Source: Faecalibacterium sp. (GTDB taxonomy: Bacteria > Bacillota > Clostridia > Oscillospirales > Ruminococcaceae). From it: a DNA stretch of 64,000 bases. The DNA lies in assembly GCA_029264955.1 (NCBI GenBank), contig JARHYC010000026.1, positions 1 through 64,000 on the forward strand, in the 5' to 3' direction. Every line of letters starts with the position of its first letter. Position 1 is the stretch's first letter. This document shows positions 40,425-49,594 of the stretch, in pieces. The translations under genes were made by a program, and so were the position numbers. The notes below the pieces were generated by a model, which saw nothing but the letters and a program-made list of their open reading frames with translations, did not search any database and was not told where the DNA came from.

Positions 40425-41648
40425 ATGACTGTCGGACAACGTATCGCACAAAAAAGAATGGAGCTAGAGCTTTCACCAGCAATTCTGAGCACACGACTGG
40501 ATATTGCGCCGCAAACCGTTTACGATTGGGAAAACGACATCGCGCTTCCTAATGTAAGTGACCTCATCACGCTCAGCAAATTTTTCTCTGTTTCTACCAG
40601 TTGGCTTTTAGGCATAGAGGAATCTGATGTAGAACTGACCGAGGAACAACTCACCCAGTTGCTGGAAGTCGTAAATCCGTATCTTGCCACCGAACCGAAG
40701 AAAGTTCCTGCTGCACCTACCTATAAAAAATGGGTACGTCCTTTACTTTGCATTTTTCTGATTGCTCTGTTGGTGCTGCTCTGGAATCTGTTCCAGTCCA
40801 TTCAGCGTCTGCAAAATGATTCCAGCAATCTTTCCAACAGCATCACTCAGATGCAGCAATCGTTTTCCAATCAAATCGGAGATATTACAAATCAGGTGAC
40901 CCACATACTGGAACAGCAAAACCAGCTGATTTCCCAATATGATGTGCTAATCACCAGCATGGATTTAACTGACAACACGGTTACCTTTGCGGTTTCGGCA
41001 ACGCCAAAGACCTATATTGACGGTATGACTGCAACCTTTACTGCAGACACCGGCGAGGGAAATGCCGTAACGGCAGATGCTGCACTGGGCGCAAATCAAA
41101 CCTTTTCTGCGCAGATTACTTGCCCTTTGACCGATCACATCTCCATCCAAGTGTTCTTAAAATCTGGCGATACGCAGGAAACACAGCTGTTAGAAGAATT
41201 TTACTCTCTATATGCAGATACTTTCCCAAAAGCAGATATTGTTGATTCGCTGTGGGGATCTACCAAGACGGGAAAAGATGGGCGTTTCCAATTTTCAGAC
41301 ACCCATGTCGATGTTTTTCTTTCCTCAAACAGTACCCCGTCTGTGAACGAATCTGCACCAGCTTATCCGAAACTACAATCCATCCGGGTTGGACTGTTCC
41401 GCAATCAAAAGCTGGTAGCCTGGTATGAACCGGACAAAACCGATCCCCTCCCACAAGATATGCTTTCCTATCACCTGCCGAACGATCTCTGGCTGGAGCC
41501 GGATGGTGTTTACCGCACTGCCGCTGTATTAACGGACACGATTGGTCGCGAATATGTTGTTCCCAGCGATTCTGCAGTAGAGTATAGCGCCGACGAAAAT
41601 TTCACAGATCATTGTGACACTGTTCCGGACGGTGAGTGGGAATACTGA
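40425..41648 (+). CDS. Membrane-tethered XRE-family regulator with extracytoplasmic domain
   Basis: 407 aa. Residues 1-64 are an XRE helix-turn-helix (GQRIAQKRMELELSPAILST, then TVYDWENDIALPNVSDLITL). Residues about 105-125 form one membrane helix (LLCIFLIALLVLLWNLF). Then a coiled coil (about 127-175, IQRLQNDSSNLSNSITQMQQ and onward) leads to a beta-rich outside domain (about 180-407). So DNA binding is inside and a sensor-like domain outside, a one-component transmembrane regulator or signal-transducing anchor. No ligand can be named. GGAGAG stands before the ATG; a terminator follows; no obvious target gene adjoins. Confidence 0.8.
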   Translation: MTVGQRIAQKRMELELSPAILSTRLDIAPQTVYDWENDIALPNVSDLITLSKFFSVSTSWLLGIEESDVELTEEQLTQLLEVVNPYLATEPKKVPAAPTYKKWVRPLLCIFLIALLVLLWNLFQSIQRLQNDSSNLSNSITQMQQSFSNQIGDITNQVTHILEQQNQLISQYDVLITSMDLTDNTVTFAVSATPKTYIDGMTATFTADTGEGNAVTADAALGANQTFSAQITCPLTDHISIQVFLKSGDTQETQLLEEFYSLYADTFPKADIVDSLWGSTKTGKDGRFQFSDTHVDVFLSSNSTPSVNESAPAYPKLQSIRVGLFRNQKLVAWYEPDKTDPLPQDMLSYHLPNDLWLEPDGVYRTAAVLTDTIGREYVVPSDSAVEYSADENFTDHCDTVPDGEWEY

Positions 41649-41664
41649 TTTTCCATATTACTAC

Positions 41665-41698
41665 AAAAAGGACAGCCGAAAGCTCGGCTGTCCTTTTT
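41665..41698 (+). terminator. Terminator after the XRE gene
   Basis: AAAAAGGACAGCCGA-aagc-TCGGCTGTCCTTTTT, 16 bases past the stop. Confidence 0.9.
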
Positions 41699-41712
41699 CA
41701 ATCCTATCAAGT

Positions 41713-41749
41713 AAAAAGCCAGCCTTTCACCCGGAAAGACTGGCTTTTT
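41713..41749 (-). terminator. Terminator of tRNA-Thr
   Basis: AAAAAGCCAGCCTTTC / GGAAAGACTGGCTTTTTT hairpin adjoining the tRNA 3' end; stronger T run lies on the plus side, so it may be bidirectional. Confidence 0.7.
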
Positions 41750-41824
41750 TGGAGCTGATGACAGGAGTTGAACCTGCAACCAACTGATTACAAATCAGTT
41801 GCGCTGCCATTGCGCCACATCAGC
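41750..41824 (-). tRNA. tRNA-Thr (TGT)
   Basis: 75 nt on the minus strand: acceptor GCTGATG / CATCAGC, anticodon loop TTTGTAA with anticodon TGT, T loop GTTCAACTC, encoded CCA. Confidence 0.95.
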
Positions 41825-41878
41825 ATTACAAGGGATAGTTTAACATATCCCTCGTTTTTTTGCAAGTGCTTTTCTAAT

Positions 41879-42730
41879 TCAGCCCAATAGTTTTTGTAGG
41901 CGGGCAAAATCTTCCAGCGTCAGCTTTTCCGGACGGATCCGTTCATCAAAGCCACCCGCACGCAATGCTTCCAGTACCGTTTCCTTGGGAATCTGCAAAC
42001 CTGCTGCAATGGCGTTTGCTGCAGTCTTGCGGCGCTGACAGAATGCTGCACGCACAAGCTTGAAATATCCTGCCTCATCCTCAACCTGTACCGCCGGGGT
42101 ATCCCGCACGTCCATGCGGATCACTGTGCTGGTTACCTTGGGAGCCGGATAAAAACTGCCCGGCTGTACATTGAACATCAGCTGTGCCTGTGCATAGTAA
42201 GATACGGCATAGCTCACCGCACCAGCAGTACGCGTACCAGGCGCACTTGCGAGACGTTCTGCTGCCTCTTTCTGCACCAAGACGGTAATACTTTCTACCG
42301 GCAACCGCTCCTCTAAAAGCTTCATCAAAATCGGGCTGGTGATGTAGTACGGCAAGTTTGCACATACTAACACGCGCATTCCGGGAAATTCATCTGCAAT
42401 CAACTGCTTCAGGTCTGTTTTCAGCACATCGTTCAGCACGATTTTTACATTGTCGAACTCAGCCAGCGTTTCTGCCAGCATCGGCGGCAGGCGCTCGTCT
42501 ACTTCAACAGAAACCACTTTTTTCGCACGCAGCGCCAGTTCTTTTGTCAACACACCGATACCGGGTCCGATTTCCAGCACGCCGCAGGTATCATCCACAC
42601 CAGCGGCTTCTACGATTTTGGGGCAAACACCCGGATTGATAATAAAGTTCTGTCCAAAACCCTTGCTCAGTGCAAAATCATAGCGTTGGCAAAGGTCCCG
42701 AATAGTCGCCAGGTCGGTCAGATTTGGCAT
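41879..42730 (-). CDS. rsmA: RsmA (KsgA), 16S rRNA dimethyladenosine transferase
   Basis: 283 aa. FALSKGFGQNFIINPGV is the N-terminal GQNF block; VLEIGPGIGVLTKELAL binds S-adenosylmethionine; CANLPYYITSPILMKLLEE contains the catalytic NLPY; the C-terminal helical domain has FCQRRKTAANAI. It dimethylates the two adjacent adenines near the 3' end of 16S rRNA; loss gives kasugamycin resistance. AGGAG stands before the ATG at 42730; the GTG eight codons upstream lies before that site and is rejected. Confidence 0.95.
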   Translation of the reverse strand: MPNLTDLATIRDLCQRYDFALSKGFGQNFIINPGVCPKIVEAAGVDDTCGVLEIGPGIGVLTKELALRAKKVVSVEVDERLPPMLAETLAEFDNVKIVLNDVLKTDLKQLIADEFPGMRVLVCANLPYYITSPILMKLLEERLPVESITVLVQKEAAERLASAPGTRTAGAVSYAVSYYAQAQLMFNVQPGSFYPAPKVTSTVIRMDVRDTPAVQVEDEAGYFKLVRAAFCQRRKTAANAIAAGLQIPKETVLEALRAGGFDERIRPEKLTLEDFARLQKLLG

Positions 42731-42759
42731 AGCTACTCCTACTTTCCTTTTCACCAGAG

Positions 42760-42790
42760 AAAAGCCCCCAGGCGCTTCCGGGGGCTTTTC
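42760..42790 (-). terminator. Terminator of the ftsE-ftsX-M23-S41 operon
   Basis: GAAAAGCCCCC / GGGGGCTTTTC hairpin, 15 bases past the S41 stop. Confidence 0.8.
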
Positions 42791-42804
42791 ATCGTTTGAT
42801 TCGA

Positions 42805-44139
42805 TTACTGTGCAGCTTTGCTGGAGGATACATTGGCATCCTCGTCAGCATTTTCTGCATCGGCATTTTCTTCGCCGTTTTCTGCTTCGGCGCCCTCATT
42901 GTTGGTGCTCTCTTGTGCAACGGTAGAACCGCCTGCCATGTCGATTGCAACCTTTGCAGCCTTCTGAATCTGAGGGTCGGTTTCGGGGGTGTAATCGTAG
43001 TACAGCACGATTTCATCATTGGACAGCGTACGCTCCACATCCACCGCCAAGCCCAGACCTTCGTAAGTAGAACCATCTCCTGCCAAAAGCACAGCAGTCG
43101 TCAGCGCAACGGCACTGCCGTCGCTGAGCATCTTGGGCGCACTCTGAATCGTACCCTTTCCGGCAGTATTTACACCAACCAGCTTTGCGCCTGCCAGAAC
43201 ACGTGCAGAAGCTGCAAACAATTCTGCACTGTTTGCTGTATTTGCATTGACTAAGCAGACAAACGGCAAATCCAAGCTGGTTTCACCTGCACTATACGCC
43301 AGCAGCTGGGTATCTTCATTGCGATACACCGCAGTTGCAATGGTACCAGCGGGGCAAATCAAATCGATTGCCTCGATGGCAGCTTCCATATTGGTACTGG
43401 TGTTATCACGCAAATCAAAGATAATACTCTGCACACCACTGCTCTTCAACTGCGTCAGGGCATAGTCCAAATCGCTGGCGGTCTTTTCTGCAAAATCCCA
43501 AATGCGCACATAGCCGCATGTTTCGCTGATGGGCGCGTATTCCACGGTATTCTCAACATAACCGCGGCGTGTAATCGTGTCTGTGTGCTCTTCGGCAGTC
43601 GTGCTAAGCCAGGTCAGCTCAACGGCCGTACCGTTTTCGCCACGCAAGAGCTTCTGTAAAGCCTCAGAAGTCGGAACACCCTTGGTATCCGTACCGTCAA
43701 TGGTAGTAATATAGCAGCCCTTGGTCATACCACGTTCCTGTGCAGGTGTAGCATCATCGACATAAATGACCTTGGCATAGCCGGTAGAAACGTCTTTTAC
43801 AACCTTAACGCCAATGCCTATCAGCGTACCGTTCTGGACCCTCAAAAGCTCATTATATGCCTCAGCGGTATAATAATGGGCATAGCGGTCACCGCTGCCC
43901 AGAATATAGCCGGATGCCAGCATATCATTCAGATTTTTTTCGTCGATCGGATAGTAGCCATTATCCCGCACATAGCGGTCGATTTCAGACAACTTCTGAT
44001 ACATACTCTCTTTTTCCTTTACGCTGGAAACCGTTTTGTCAAAAATACGCATTGCGGTTACCATCGTCATGGAAAAGGTAACTGTCATGGCCAGAATAAC
44101 CACTGTGACTAAAAGACTAAGGGATACTTTCTTATTCAT
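42805..44139 (-). CDS. S41-family (CtpA-like) protein with catalytic serine replaced
   Basis: 444 aa. A membrane anchor at about 7-30, a short helical cap, a PDZ domain (about 105-195, GIGVKVVKDVSTGYAKVIYV) and the S41 core. Where active proteases have Ser-Ala-x-Glu, this protein has Asn303-Ser304-Ala-Glu (TANSAELF); Lys328 (AGKG) and Gln332 (TIQ) of the usual Ser-Lys-Gln set are kept at the right spacing. Thus it may be inactive or use the shifted Ser304. An acidic low-complexity tail (about 410-444) ends it. Last gene of the FtsEX operon. Confidence 0.88.
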   Translation of the reverse strand: MNKKVSLSLLVTVVILAMTVTFSMTMVTAMRIFDKTVSSVKEKESMYQKLSEIDRYVRDNGYYPIDEKNLNDMLASGYILGSGDRYAHYYTAEAYNELLRVQNGTLIGIGVKVVKDVSTGYAKVIYVDDATPAQERGMTKGCYITTIDGTDTKGVPTSEALQKLLRGENGTAVELTWLSTTAEEHTDTITRRGYVENTVEYAPISETCGYVRIWDFAEKTASDLDYALTQLKSSGVQSIIFDLRDNTSTNMEAAIEAIDLICPAGTIATAVYRNEDTQLLAYSAGETSLDLPFVCLVNANTANSAELFAASARVLAGAKLVGVNTAGKGTIQSAPKMLSDGSAVALTTAVLLAGDGSTYEGLGLAVDVERTLSNDEIVLYYDYTPETDPQIQKAAKVAIDMAGGSTVAQESTNNEGAEAENGEENADAENADEDANVSSSKAAQ

Positions 44140-44164
44140 GCGTCGGCACTCTCCTTTCCGTTGT

Positions 44165-44281
44165 TCACGCTGCCATCATGTAAGCAACCTGCATTGCCAG
44201 ACCACCTACGACAGAAAGAGTCATGATGCTTGCAATTACCAGGCACAAAACCCGTATCATTGCTTTCTTGTTTACTTTCAT
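44165..44281 (-). CDS. Small membrane protein, 38 aa
   Basis: ATG at 44281 behind GAGG (7-base gap), ending at TGA 44165, between the M23 and S41 genes. It has a basic N-terminus (MKVNKKAMIR) then one hydrophobic helix (VLCLVIASIMTLSVVGGLAM). It could be a single-pass regulator of the neighbouring hydrolase complex; no family recognised. Too short for standard gene calling. Confidence 0.55.
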   Translation of the reverse strand: MKVNKKAMIRVLCLVIASIMTLSVVGGLAMQVAYMMAA

Positions 44282-44300
44282 GTGTTTTCCTCTTTTGGAA

Positions 44301-45575
44301 TTATTTCATCGGTATAAACTGTGCCGGATTGATACGGGTTGCCTTGTTTGCCACACTGTTGTGGATATTGCTTCCCTGCCACAGTTCCAAATGCAGATGG
44401 TTGCCCTGCGAACGTCCCGTATTGCCCACCTTACCGATCTGGGTACCGCGGGTCACATACTGACCTGCTGCTACACAAGGTGTTTCCAGCATATGGGCAT
44501 ATAGCGTAGAGTAGGTGTTTCCTTCGGACATCTGGCCATGGTAAATCAGCACATAGTTCCCATAGCCACCGCTGTTCCAGCCTGCATAAGTAACATAACC
44601 ATCTGCTGCGGCATAAATCGGTGTCCCGGCAGGTGCAGCATAGTCCACACCGTAGTGGTATTTCTTACCGTTGAGCGAACGCGGCCCAAACAGCGAACTG
44701 ATGCGGAACGTACCGGAACGCAACGGGCAGCCAAACGAACCATTAAAGCTCAAATCACCATGCGCATCCTGTGCGTTATTGATCTGTGCTTCAATCTGCT
44801 TTTGCAATGCCTCATAGTTCAGTTCGTCGCTGTCAACCATGTCCTGCACTTCTTGCTGGGCTGCTGTTGCTTCCTCCAAGTCCTTACCGGCATCTTTCAG
44901 TGCAACACCCAACTCATCCCGCTTTTTGTTCATTGCGGACTTTTGCTTTGTTAGTTCCGTATTAAGCTGTTCCATCTCTGCTTTTTTGGCTTCTAAATCA
45001 GCTTTGATCGCCTCCAGCTCAGCTTTTTCACTGCGAAATCCTTCCAGAATCTCGACATCCTTATTGGCAATGTCCTGCAAAACCTCCGGAAAGGTCAGCA
45101 ACTGGTACAAATTCTTCACATTTGCCAGCATCGCCATGGCTCCCGCGTCATGTAGTTCCTGCATAGCAGCCATACGGCACTTAAAGTTTTCGTGTCGCTC
45201 GTGAATATCTTCTTCTTTCAGCGCAATTTCGCTTTCCTTTTCTTCGATTGCCTTCTGTGTATTATTCAAATCGTTCTGTACGGTAGCAATCGACTCCAGC
45301 AGTACACCAATCTGACTTTTCAGCGTACCGATCTGACCTTCCAGATTGTCCTTGCGCTTTTTGGCATCCGCAGTATTCCGTTTCATTTCCTGCAGTGCCG
45401 CTTTATCCTGTTCCAGCTTCTGCTCATAGTGCTCCAGCTGGTTCTGCAAATCTTCTACGCTGGTCTTTGCTAAAACGGTTGTAGGTGTTGTATGCATCAG
45501 CCCCAGGCACAGCATTACGCTGGCTAACAGCATGCTAAGGCTGCGAAAAAAACGGGAATGTTTTTTTTGTTTCAT
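44301..45575 (-). CDS. Secreted coiled-coil M23 peptidoglycan hydrolase (EnvC-like)
   Basis: 424 aa. A signal peptide (about 1-35, ending VLA), a long coiled coil (about 38-270, LEDQ/KAELEAIKADLEAKK-type heptads) and a C-terminal M23 domain (about 305-424) with HYGVDYAAPAGTP (H-x3-D) and NHLHLELW, so the zinc site is intact. The arrangement right after ftsX matches hydrolases that FtsEX activates at the septum (EnvC, PcsB and CwlO play this part in other bacteria). The coiled coil would touch the FtsX outer loop. Start: an ATG after CGCAGA with weak GGGAGAA upstream. Confidence 0.88.
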   Translation of the reverse strand: MKQKKHSRFFRSLSMLLASVMLCLGLMHTTPTTVLAKTSVEDLQNQLEHYEQKLEQDKAALQEMKRNTADAKKRKDNLEGQIGTLKSQIGVLLESIATVQNDLNNTQKAIEEKESEIALKEEDIHERHENFKCRMAAMQELHDAGAMAMLANVKNLYQLLTFPEVLQDIANKDVEILEGFRSEKAELEAIKADLEAKKAEMEQLNTELTKQKSAMNKKRDELGVALKDAGKDLEEATAAQQEVQDMVDSDELNYEALQKQIEAQINNAQDAHGDLSFNGSFGCPLRSGTFRISSLFGPRSLNGKKYHYGVDYAAPAGTPIYAAADGYVTYAGWNSGGYGNYVLIYHGQMSEGNTYSTLYAHMLETPCVAAGQYVTRGTQIGKVGNTGRSQGNHLHLELWQGSNIHNSVANKATRINPAQFIPMK

Positions 45576-45602
45576 TCTGCGTTCTCCCTATCCTTATTAT
45601 AA

Positions 45603-46508
45603 TCAGACGTTCAGATGCTTGCGGACACTGGTTACACTGCCTAACCCGCCAATAATGATGCCACCCAGTACAAAGCCACCCAGCAGCCAGTACCATACTG
45701 CATCAAACGGCACAACTGAATCGCCCAGCAGCGTGCTCCAGAAACCAGTCAAATTTTCAGATGCCATCGTCAGTGCGTAATAACCGCTCAGGACAACCGC
45801 GCTGGCAATCGCACTGGCAATCAAACCTACACCCACGCCTTCCACAAAGAAAGGCCAGCGAATGAAGCCATCTGTCGCACCAACGTATTTCATAATGTTG
45901 ATCTCACGACGGCGGGAATACACGCTCAGGCGAATGGTGTTGCTGATTACTACCAGCGAAACAATTGCCAGAACAGCAACCAGCACATAGCCCGCTACCA
46001 CAACCACCTGCTGCACATTTACGAAAGCATGTGTCAAATCAATGGGCGCCGAAACGGTAACCACACCAGGGATCTGCTCCAACTCGGCAGTAATCTGCTC
46101 CATACGGTCCAGATCCTGCACCACAACACGGTAGTTTGCCTTTAGCGGGTTATCATCTTCAAACTCATCCCAAACATCGGCATATTCTTCCATATAACCA
46201 CGATAGGTATCCAGCGCATCATCCTTTGATACAAAGGACGCACTGGTCACGCCTTCAATTTTCAAAATCTGTTTGCCGACTTCGTCGACTACAGCATCCT
46301 CTGCTTCCGGGTCAATATAAACGACCGTTTCGTTTTGGTTGCCCATGTACTCCACCAAACTGTTGACATTGGTAGTGAACAGCCATGCCACGCCCGTCAG
46401 GATCAGACACGCCGACAGAACCGCAATACCGGCAAGGCTCATCAGCCGATTGCGCGCCAGGTTGTGCAAACCCTGTGCAGACAAATATTTCATACAGGAA
46501 CGGTTCAT
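45603..46508 (-). CDS. ftsX: FtsX, cell-division ABC-type membrane protein
   Basis: 301 aa, four membrane segments: one near the N-terminus (AGIAVLSACLILTGVAWLF), then an outside domain (about 50-165, VVYIDPEAEDAVVDEVGKQI), then three more. RLSVYSRRREINIMKYVGAT is the conserved cytosolic loop of FtsX before the third segment. With FtsE it passes ATP-driven motion to an extracellular hydrolase. It overlaps ftsE by 4 bp. Confidence 0.95.
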   Translation of the reverse strand: MNRSCMKYLSAQGLHNLARNRLMSLAGIAVLSACLILTGVAWLFTTNVNSLVEYMGNQNETVVYIDPEAEDAVVDEVGKQILKIEGVTSASFVSKDDALDTYRGYMEEYADVWDEFEDDNPLKANYRVVVQDLDRMEQITAELEQIPGVVTVSAPIDLTHAFVNVQQVVVVAGYVLVAVLAIVSLVVISNTIRLSVYSRRREINIMKYVGATDGFIRWPFFVEGVGVGLIASAIASAVVLSGYYALTMASENLTGFWSTLLGDSVVPFDAVWYWLLGGFVLGGIIIGGLGSVTSVRKHLNV

Positions 46509-47200
46509 TCTTCGGTACCTCCTGCGTATTCTTCACCAGCGGGAATATCACTGACCACACGACCCTCGTCGATGGTAATGACACGCTTTTTGAAACGATG
46601 CACCAGCTCGTGTTCATGCGTAACAACGACAACGGTGATGCCTACGCTGTTGATTGCAGTAAGCAGCTCCATAATTTCGTAGCTCAGCTCTGGGTCAATA
46701 TTGCCGGTTGGCTCATCTGCAATAATCAGCTGTGGGGTATGTACCAGCGCACGCGCCAGCGCTACACGCTGCTGCTCACCACCGGACAGCTCATTCGGGT
46801 AAGACTTTTGCTTATTTTCCAGACCGACCAACCCCAGCACATACGGCACACGGTTGCGGATGGTCTTTTCCGGCACATTGGTCACACGCATTGCGAATGC
46901 CACGTTGTCATAAGCGGTCATATTGGGAATCAGGCGGAAATCCTGAAACACAACACCCATCTGACGGCGGAAGTACGGGACCTCTTTCCTTTTCAGTTTT
47001 GCCACATCGTGGCCTGCCACCTGCACAACGCCATCGGTGGGGATTTCTTCCCGTAGAATCATCTTCAGGAAGGTAGATTTACCTGCGCCGGAACGCCCCA
47101 GCACAAAAACGAACTCACCCTGCTCAATGTGCAGATTCATATCGTTCAGTGCTTGGATCCCGCCGGGATAAACTTTAGAAACATGGTCAAATGTGATCAT
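46505..47200 (-). CDS. ftsE: FtsE, cell-division ATP-binding protein
   Basis: 231 aa. [20 protein letters not shown] at the N-terminus, Walker [11 protein letters not shown]-loop [20 protein letters not shown] (the FtsE-typical stretch), signature [15 protein letters not shown] and Walker [13 protein letters not shown] are intact. AAGGAG stands before the ATG. First gene of the division operon; upstream lies a good promoter. Confidence 0.96.
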   Translation of the reverse strand: MITFDHVSKVYPGGIQALNDMNLHIEQGEFVFVLGRSGAGKSTFLKMILREEIPTDGVVQVAGHDVAKLKRKEVPYFRRQMGVVFQDFRLIPNMTAYDNVAFAMRVTNVPEKTIRNRVPYVLGLVGLENKQKSYPNELSGGEQQRVALARALVHTPQLIIADEPTGNIDPELSYEIMELLTAINSVGITVVVVTHEHELVHRFKKRVITIDEGRVVSDIPAGEEYAGGTEE

Positions 47201-47282
47201 GGGCTCTCCTTATCGGCTTATCTTAAAAAATGGAATCTCGTTTTCGGAAAAAGGCATAAAAAAGACGCCTTTCACACGAAAA

Positions 47283-47311
47283 AGCATACGAAAGGACGAA
47301 CAATTTGTCAA
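47283..47311 (-). promoter_or_regulatory. Promoter of the ftsEX operon
   Basis: Minus strand TTGACA (47306-47311), 17-bp spacer, TATGCT (47283-47288), about 80 bases before the ftsE ATG. Confidence 0.7.
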
Positions 47312-47328
47312 CCCACTGTATACAAAAG

Positions 47329-47362
47329 GAAAAAGCCGCCGCCCGTTTGGCGGCGGCTTTTT
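47329..47362 (-). terminator. Terminator after the CdaR-type regulator
   Basis: AAAAAGCCGCCGCC / GGCGGCGGCTTTTT hairpin, about 30 bases past the stop at 47392 and just before the ftsE promoter. Confidence 0.85.
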
Positions 47363-47391
47363 GCAAAGTCAAATATTCCGTACCGCCAAAA

Positions 47392-48477
47392 TCAATACTT
47401 TGCAGGATTGTTTGCCAGATACTTCTTGACCATCAATGCCACCTTAAAGACAATAGCGTCATCGAACTGGCGCAGATCCAGACCCGTGAGCTTCTTGATC
47501 TTTTCCAAACGGTAGACCAGCGTGTTGCGGTGTACGAACAAGCCGCGGCTGGTTTCGGATACGTTCAGATTATTCTCAAAGAAGCGCTGAATGGTGAATA
47601 GAGTCTCCTGATCCAAGCTTTCGATGCTGCCCTGACGGAATACTTCCTTCAGGAACATTTCACACAGGGTGGTAGGCAGCTGATAAATCAGACGTGCAAT
47701 ACCCAAATTGTCGTAGCTGACGATCTGCTGCTCGGTGTCGAACACCTTGCCGACTTCCATAGCAATCTGGGCTTCCTTAAAGCTGGTAGCCAGATCCTTT
47801 ACATTAGAAATCGGTGTACCGATACCTACAACTGCCTTGATGTAATGCTCACCGGACAGGTTATCCACGATGCTGGCAGCCAGCTTTTCCAAATCCTTAT
47901 GGTCGATGCCCTTGCGAATCTCCTTGACCAGAACGGTATCGGTCTCGCTGATATTGAAGACGAAGTCCTTCTGCTTATCCGGGAACAAGCTGTTAACCAC
48001 TTCGTAAGCGGACAAATCGTTGCCGGAGGTGACACGAATGATCAACACTACGCGGGTCACATCGGTAGCGAAGTGCAGTTCGCGTGCCTTAGCGTAAATA
48101 TCGCCGGGCAGGATATTATCCAGCACCACGTTCTTGATGAAGTTTGCCTTATCAAACTTTTCATCATGGTACTGCTTGATGCTCTGCAGGCTGATGGACA
48201 GCACTGTCGCAAAACGATCTGCCTCTTCGTCCACACCTTCTACAAACACAGCGAAATCGTTGTGCTTGGTGCCGGAGAACTGCTGGTAAGTGAATCCGTC
48301 TTTCGTAAACTTATCGCCAGCGGTCAAACGCTCAGCGACAAAACCATCACGAACTTCACCAATCTGGTTCAGTTCAGTGCAGGAAATGACTGCGCCGGTC
48401 TCGTCCACAACACCGATTACACGGTCGATTGCATCTTTCATCTGATAGATGACACCCTGGAACACTCTATTGGCCAT
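47392..48477 (-). CDS. CdaR/PucR-type transcriptional regulator
   Basis: 361 aa. An N-terminal ligand-sensing region (about 1-110, IGVVDETGAVISCTELNQIG), a central GGDEF-like CdaR domain (about 130-270, with YIKAVVGIGTPISNVKDLAT) and a C-terminal PucR-type helix-turn-helix (about 300-355, FFENNLNVSETSRGLFVHRN then TLVYRLEKIKKLTGLDLR). Clostridia keep such a single-copy gene without an obvious target beside it; the inducer is unknown. Its own promoter and terminator make it monocistronic. Confidence 0.88.
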   Translation of the reverse strand: MANRVFQGVIYQMKDAIDRVIGVVDETGAVISCTELNQIGEVRDGFVAERLTAGDKFTKDGFTYQQFSGTKHNDFAVFVEGVDEEADRFATVLSISLQSIKQYHDEKFDKANFIKNVVLDNILPGDIYAKARELHFATDVTRVVLIIRVTSGNDLSAYEVVNSLFPDKQKDFVFNISETDTVLVKEIRKGIDHKDLEKLAASIVDNLSGEHYIKAVVGIGTPISNVKDLATSFKEAQIAMEVGKVFDTEQQIVSYDNLGIARLIYQLPTTLCEMFLKEVFRQGSIESLDQETLFTIQRFFENNLNVSETSRGLFVHRNTLVYRLEKIKKLTGLDLRQFDDAIVFKVALMVKKYLANNPAKY

Positions 48478-48563
48478 ATCCGTTATACCCCTTTTTTTAT
48501 TCTATTGCCCAACTACAGCCGCAGTCAGGTCATATTGAACAATTCCATTCCTATACAATCTAT

Positions 48564-48592
48564 ATTTTACACAACGGAATTGTATTTCGCAA
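48564..48592 (-). promoter_or_regulatory. Promoter of the CdaR-type regulator
   Basis: Minus strand TTGCGA (48587-48592), 17-bp spacer, TAAAAT (48564-48569), leader of about 80 nt. Confidence 0.6.
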
Positions 48593-48712
48593 CATATTTT
48601 CACAAAAAGATGCGGAAATTCTTGTATAAATTTTATGTTAAGGGATAAAAACGTCATTTCGTCAGCGTTTCCGTTCCCTACTCTACCGCGAAAATGTGTT
48701 GTTTTTTTGTAA

Positions 48713-49447
48713 TCACGGCATTTTTTTCTGTGCAGCCTTGCGAATGATCTGCACTTCCCGCTCAGTCAGCGGTCGCCACTCGCCCGGCGCAAGATTTTTA
48801 TCCAAGGCGATACCACCGATATCCTCTCGATGCAGCGTATTTACGCCTACACCATACACGCCGAACATCCGCTTAATCTGATGATATACACCCTGACGCA
48901 GCTGCACACGCACCAAAAATCCGTCCTCAGAAAGCGCCTTTACGCTAGCAGGTTCCATTGTTTGCCCGTCTGCCAGTATCACACCGGTTTCAAATCCCTG
49001 TATCATCTCTGCAGTCAACGGTGTATCAATGCCTACCACATAAGTTTTTGGCACATGATGTTTTGGATGCAGAATTTCATGGGCAAATGCGCCATCGTCT
49101 GTAATCAGCACAAAACCTGTACTTGTCTTGTCCAAACGACCTGCCGGGAACAATTCACGCCTTGGGAATTGTTCTGCCACCAAATCCACAACCGTTTTGT
49201 CACGCGGGTCACGGCTGGCGGAAACGATACCTTCCGGTTTATTCAGCATCAGGTAAACATATTCTGCAGCAGCTGTAACGCCTTTACCGTTTACAGTAAC
49301 CTCCTGTGCCGGAGAAACTTTGGTATCACCTTTTTTGCACACCACACCATCCACAACGACCCGCCCTTTTGATAAAAGCTCTTTTGCCTGGCTACGGGTA
49401 ATCGCTAATGCCTGGGTCAAAAATTTATCCAGACGAACCATTTCCAT
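48713..49447 (-). CDS. RsuA/RluB-family pseudouridine synthase
   Basis: 244 aa. N-terminal S4 RNA-binding domain (VRLDKFLTQALAITRSQAKE, about 4-60), catalytic domain with FPAGRLDKTSTGFVLITDDG (the Asp of GRLD is the nucleophile) and QLRQGVYHQIKRMFGVYG. The RsuA branch modifies 16S U516; the RluB/E/F branches modify 23S, and this sequence alone does not decide. No clear terminator follows. GGGAG lies about 11 bases before the ATG. Confidence 0.92.
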   Translation of the reverse strand: MEMVRLDKFLTQALAITRSQAKELLSKGRVVVDGVVCKKGDTKVSPAQEVTVNGKGVTAAAEYVYLMLNKPEGIVSASRDPRDKTVVDLVAEQFPRRELFPAGRLDKTSTGFVLITDDGAFAHEILHPKHHVPKTYVVGIDTPLTAEMIQGFETGVILADGQTMEPASVKALSEDGFLVRVQLRQGVYHQIKRMFGVYGVGVNTLHREDIGGIALDKNLAPGEWRPLTEREVQIIRKAAQKKMP

Positions 49448-49594
49448 ATGGTTTTCTCTCCCTTAAAAGCACCGATTTACGACACTCCAAATCATTGCAG
49501 CCGTATGCTTTGAAATCTTTTCTATTTTACCAGAAAGCAGGTCAGTTTTCCACCGCCTTCTATTTTTCTGTGGAAATGATTGACGATTGAGCAG

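Noticed and set aside
40022..41824. tRNA-flanked XRE gene as an integrated element
   Set aside because: No integrase, no direct repeats of the tRNA 3' ends and no composition shift; the two tRNAs simply flank one gene.
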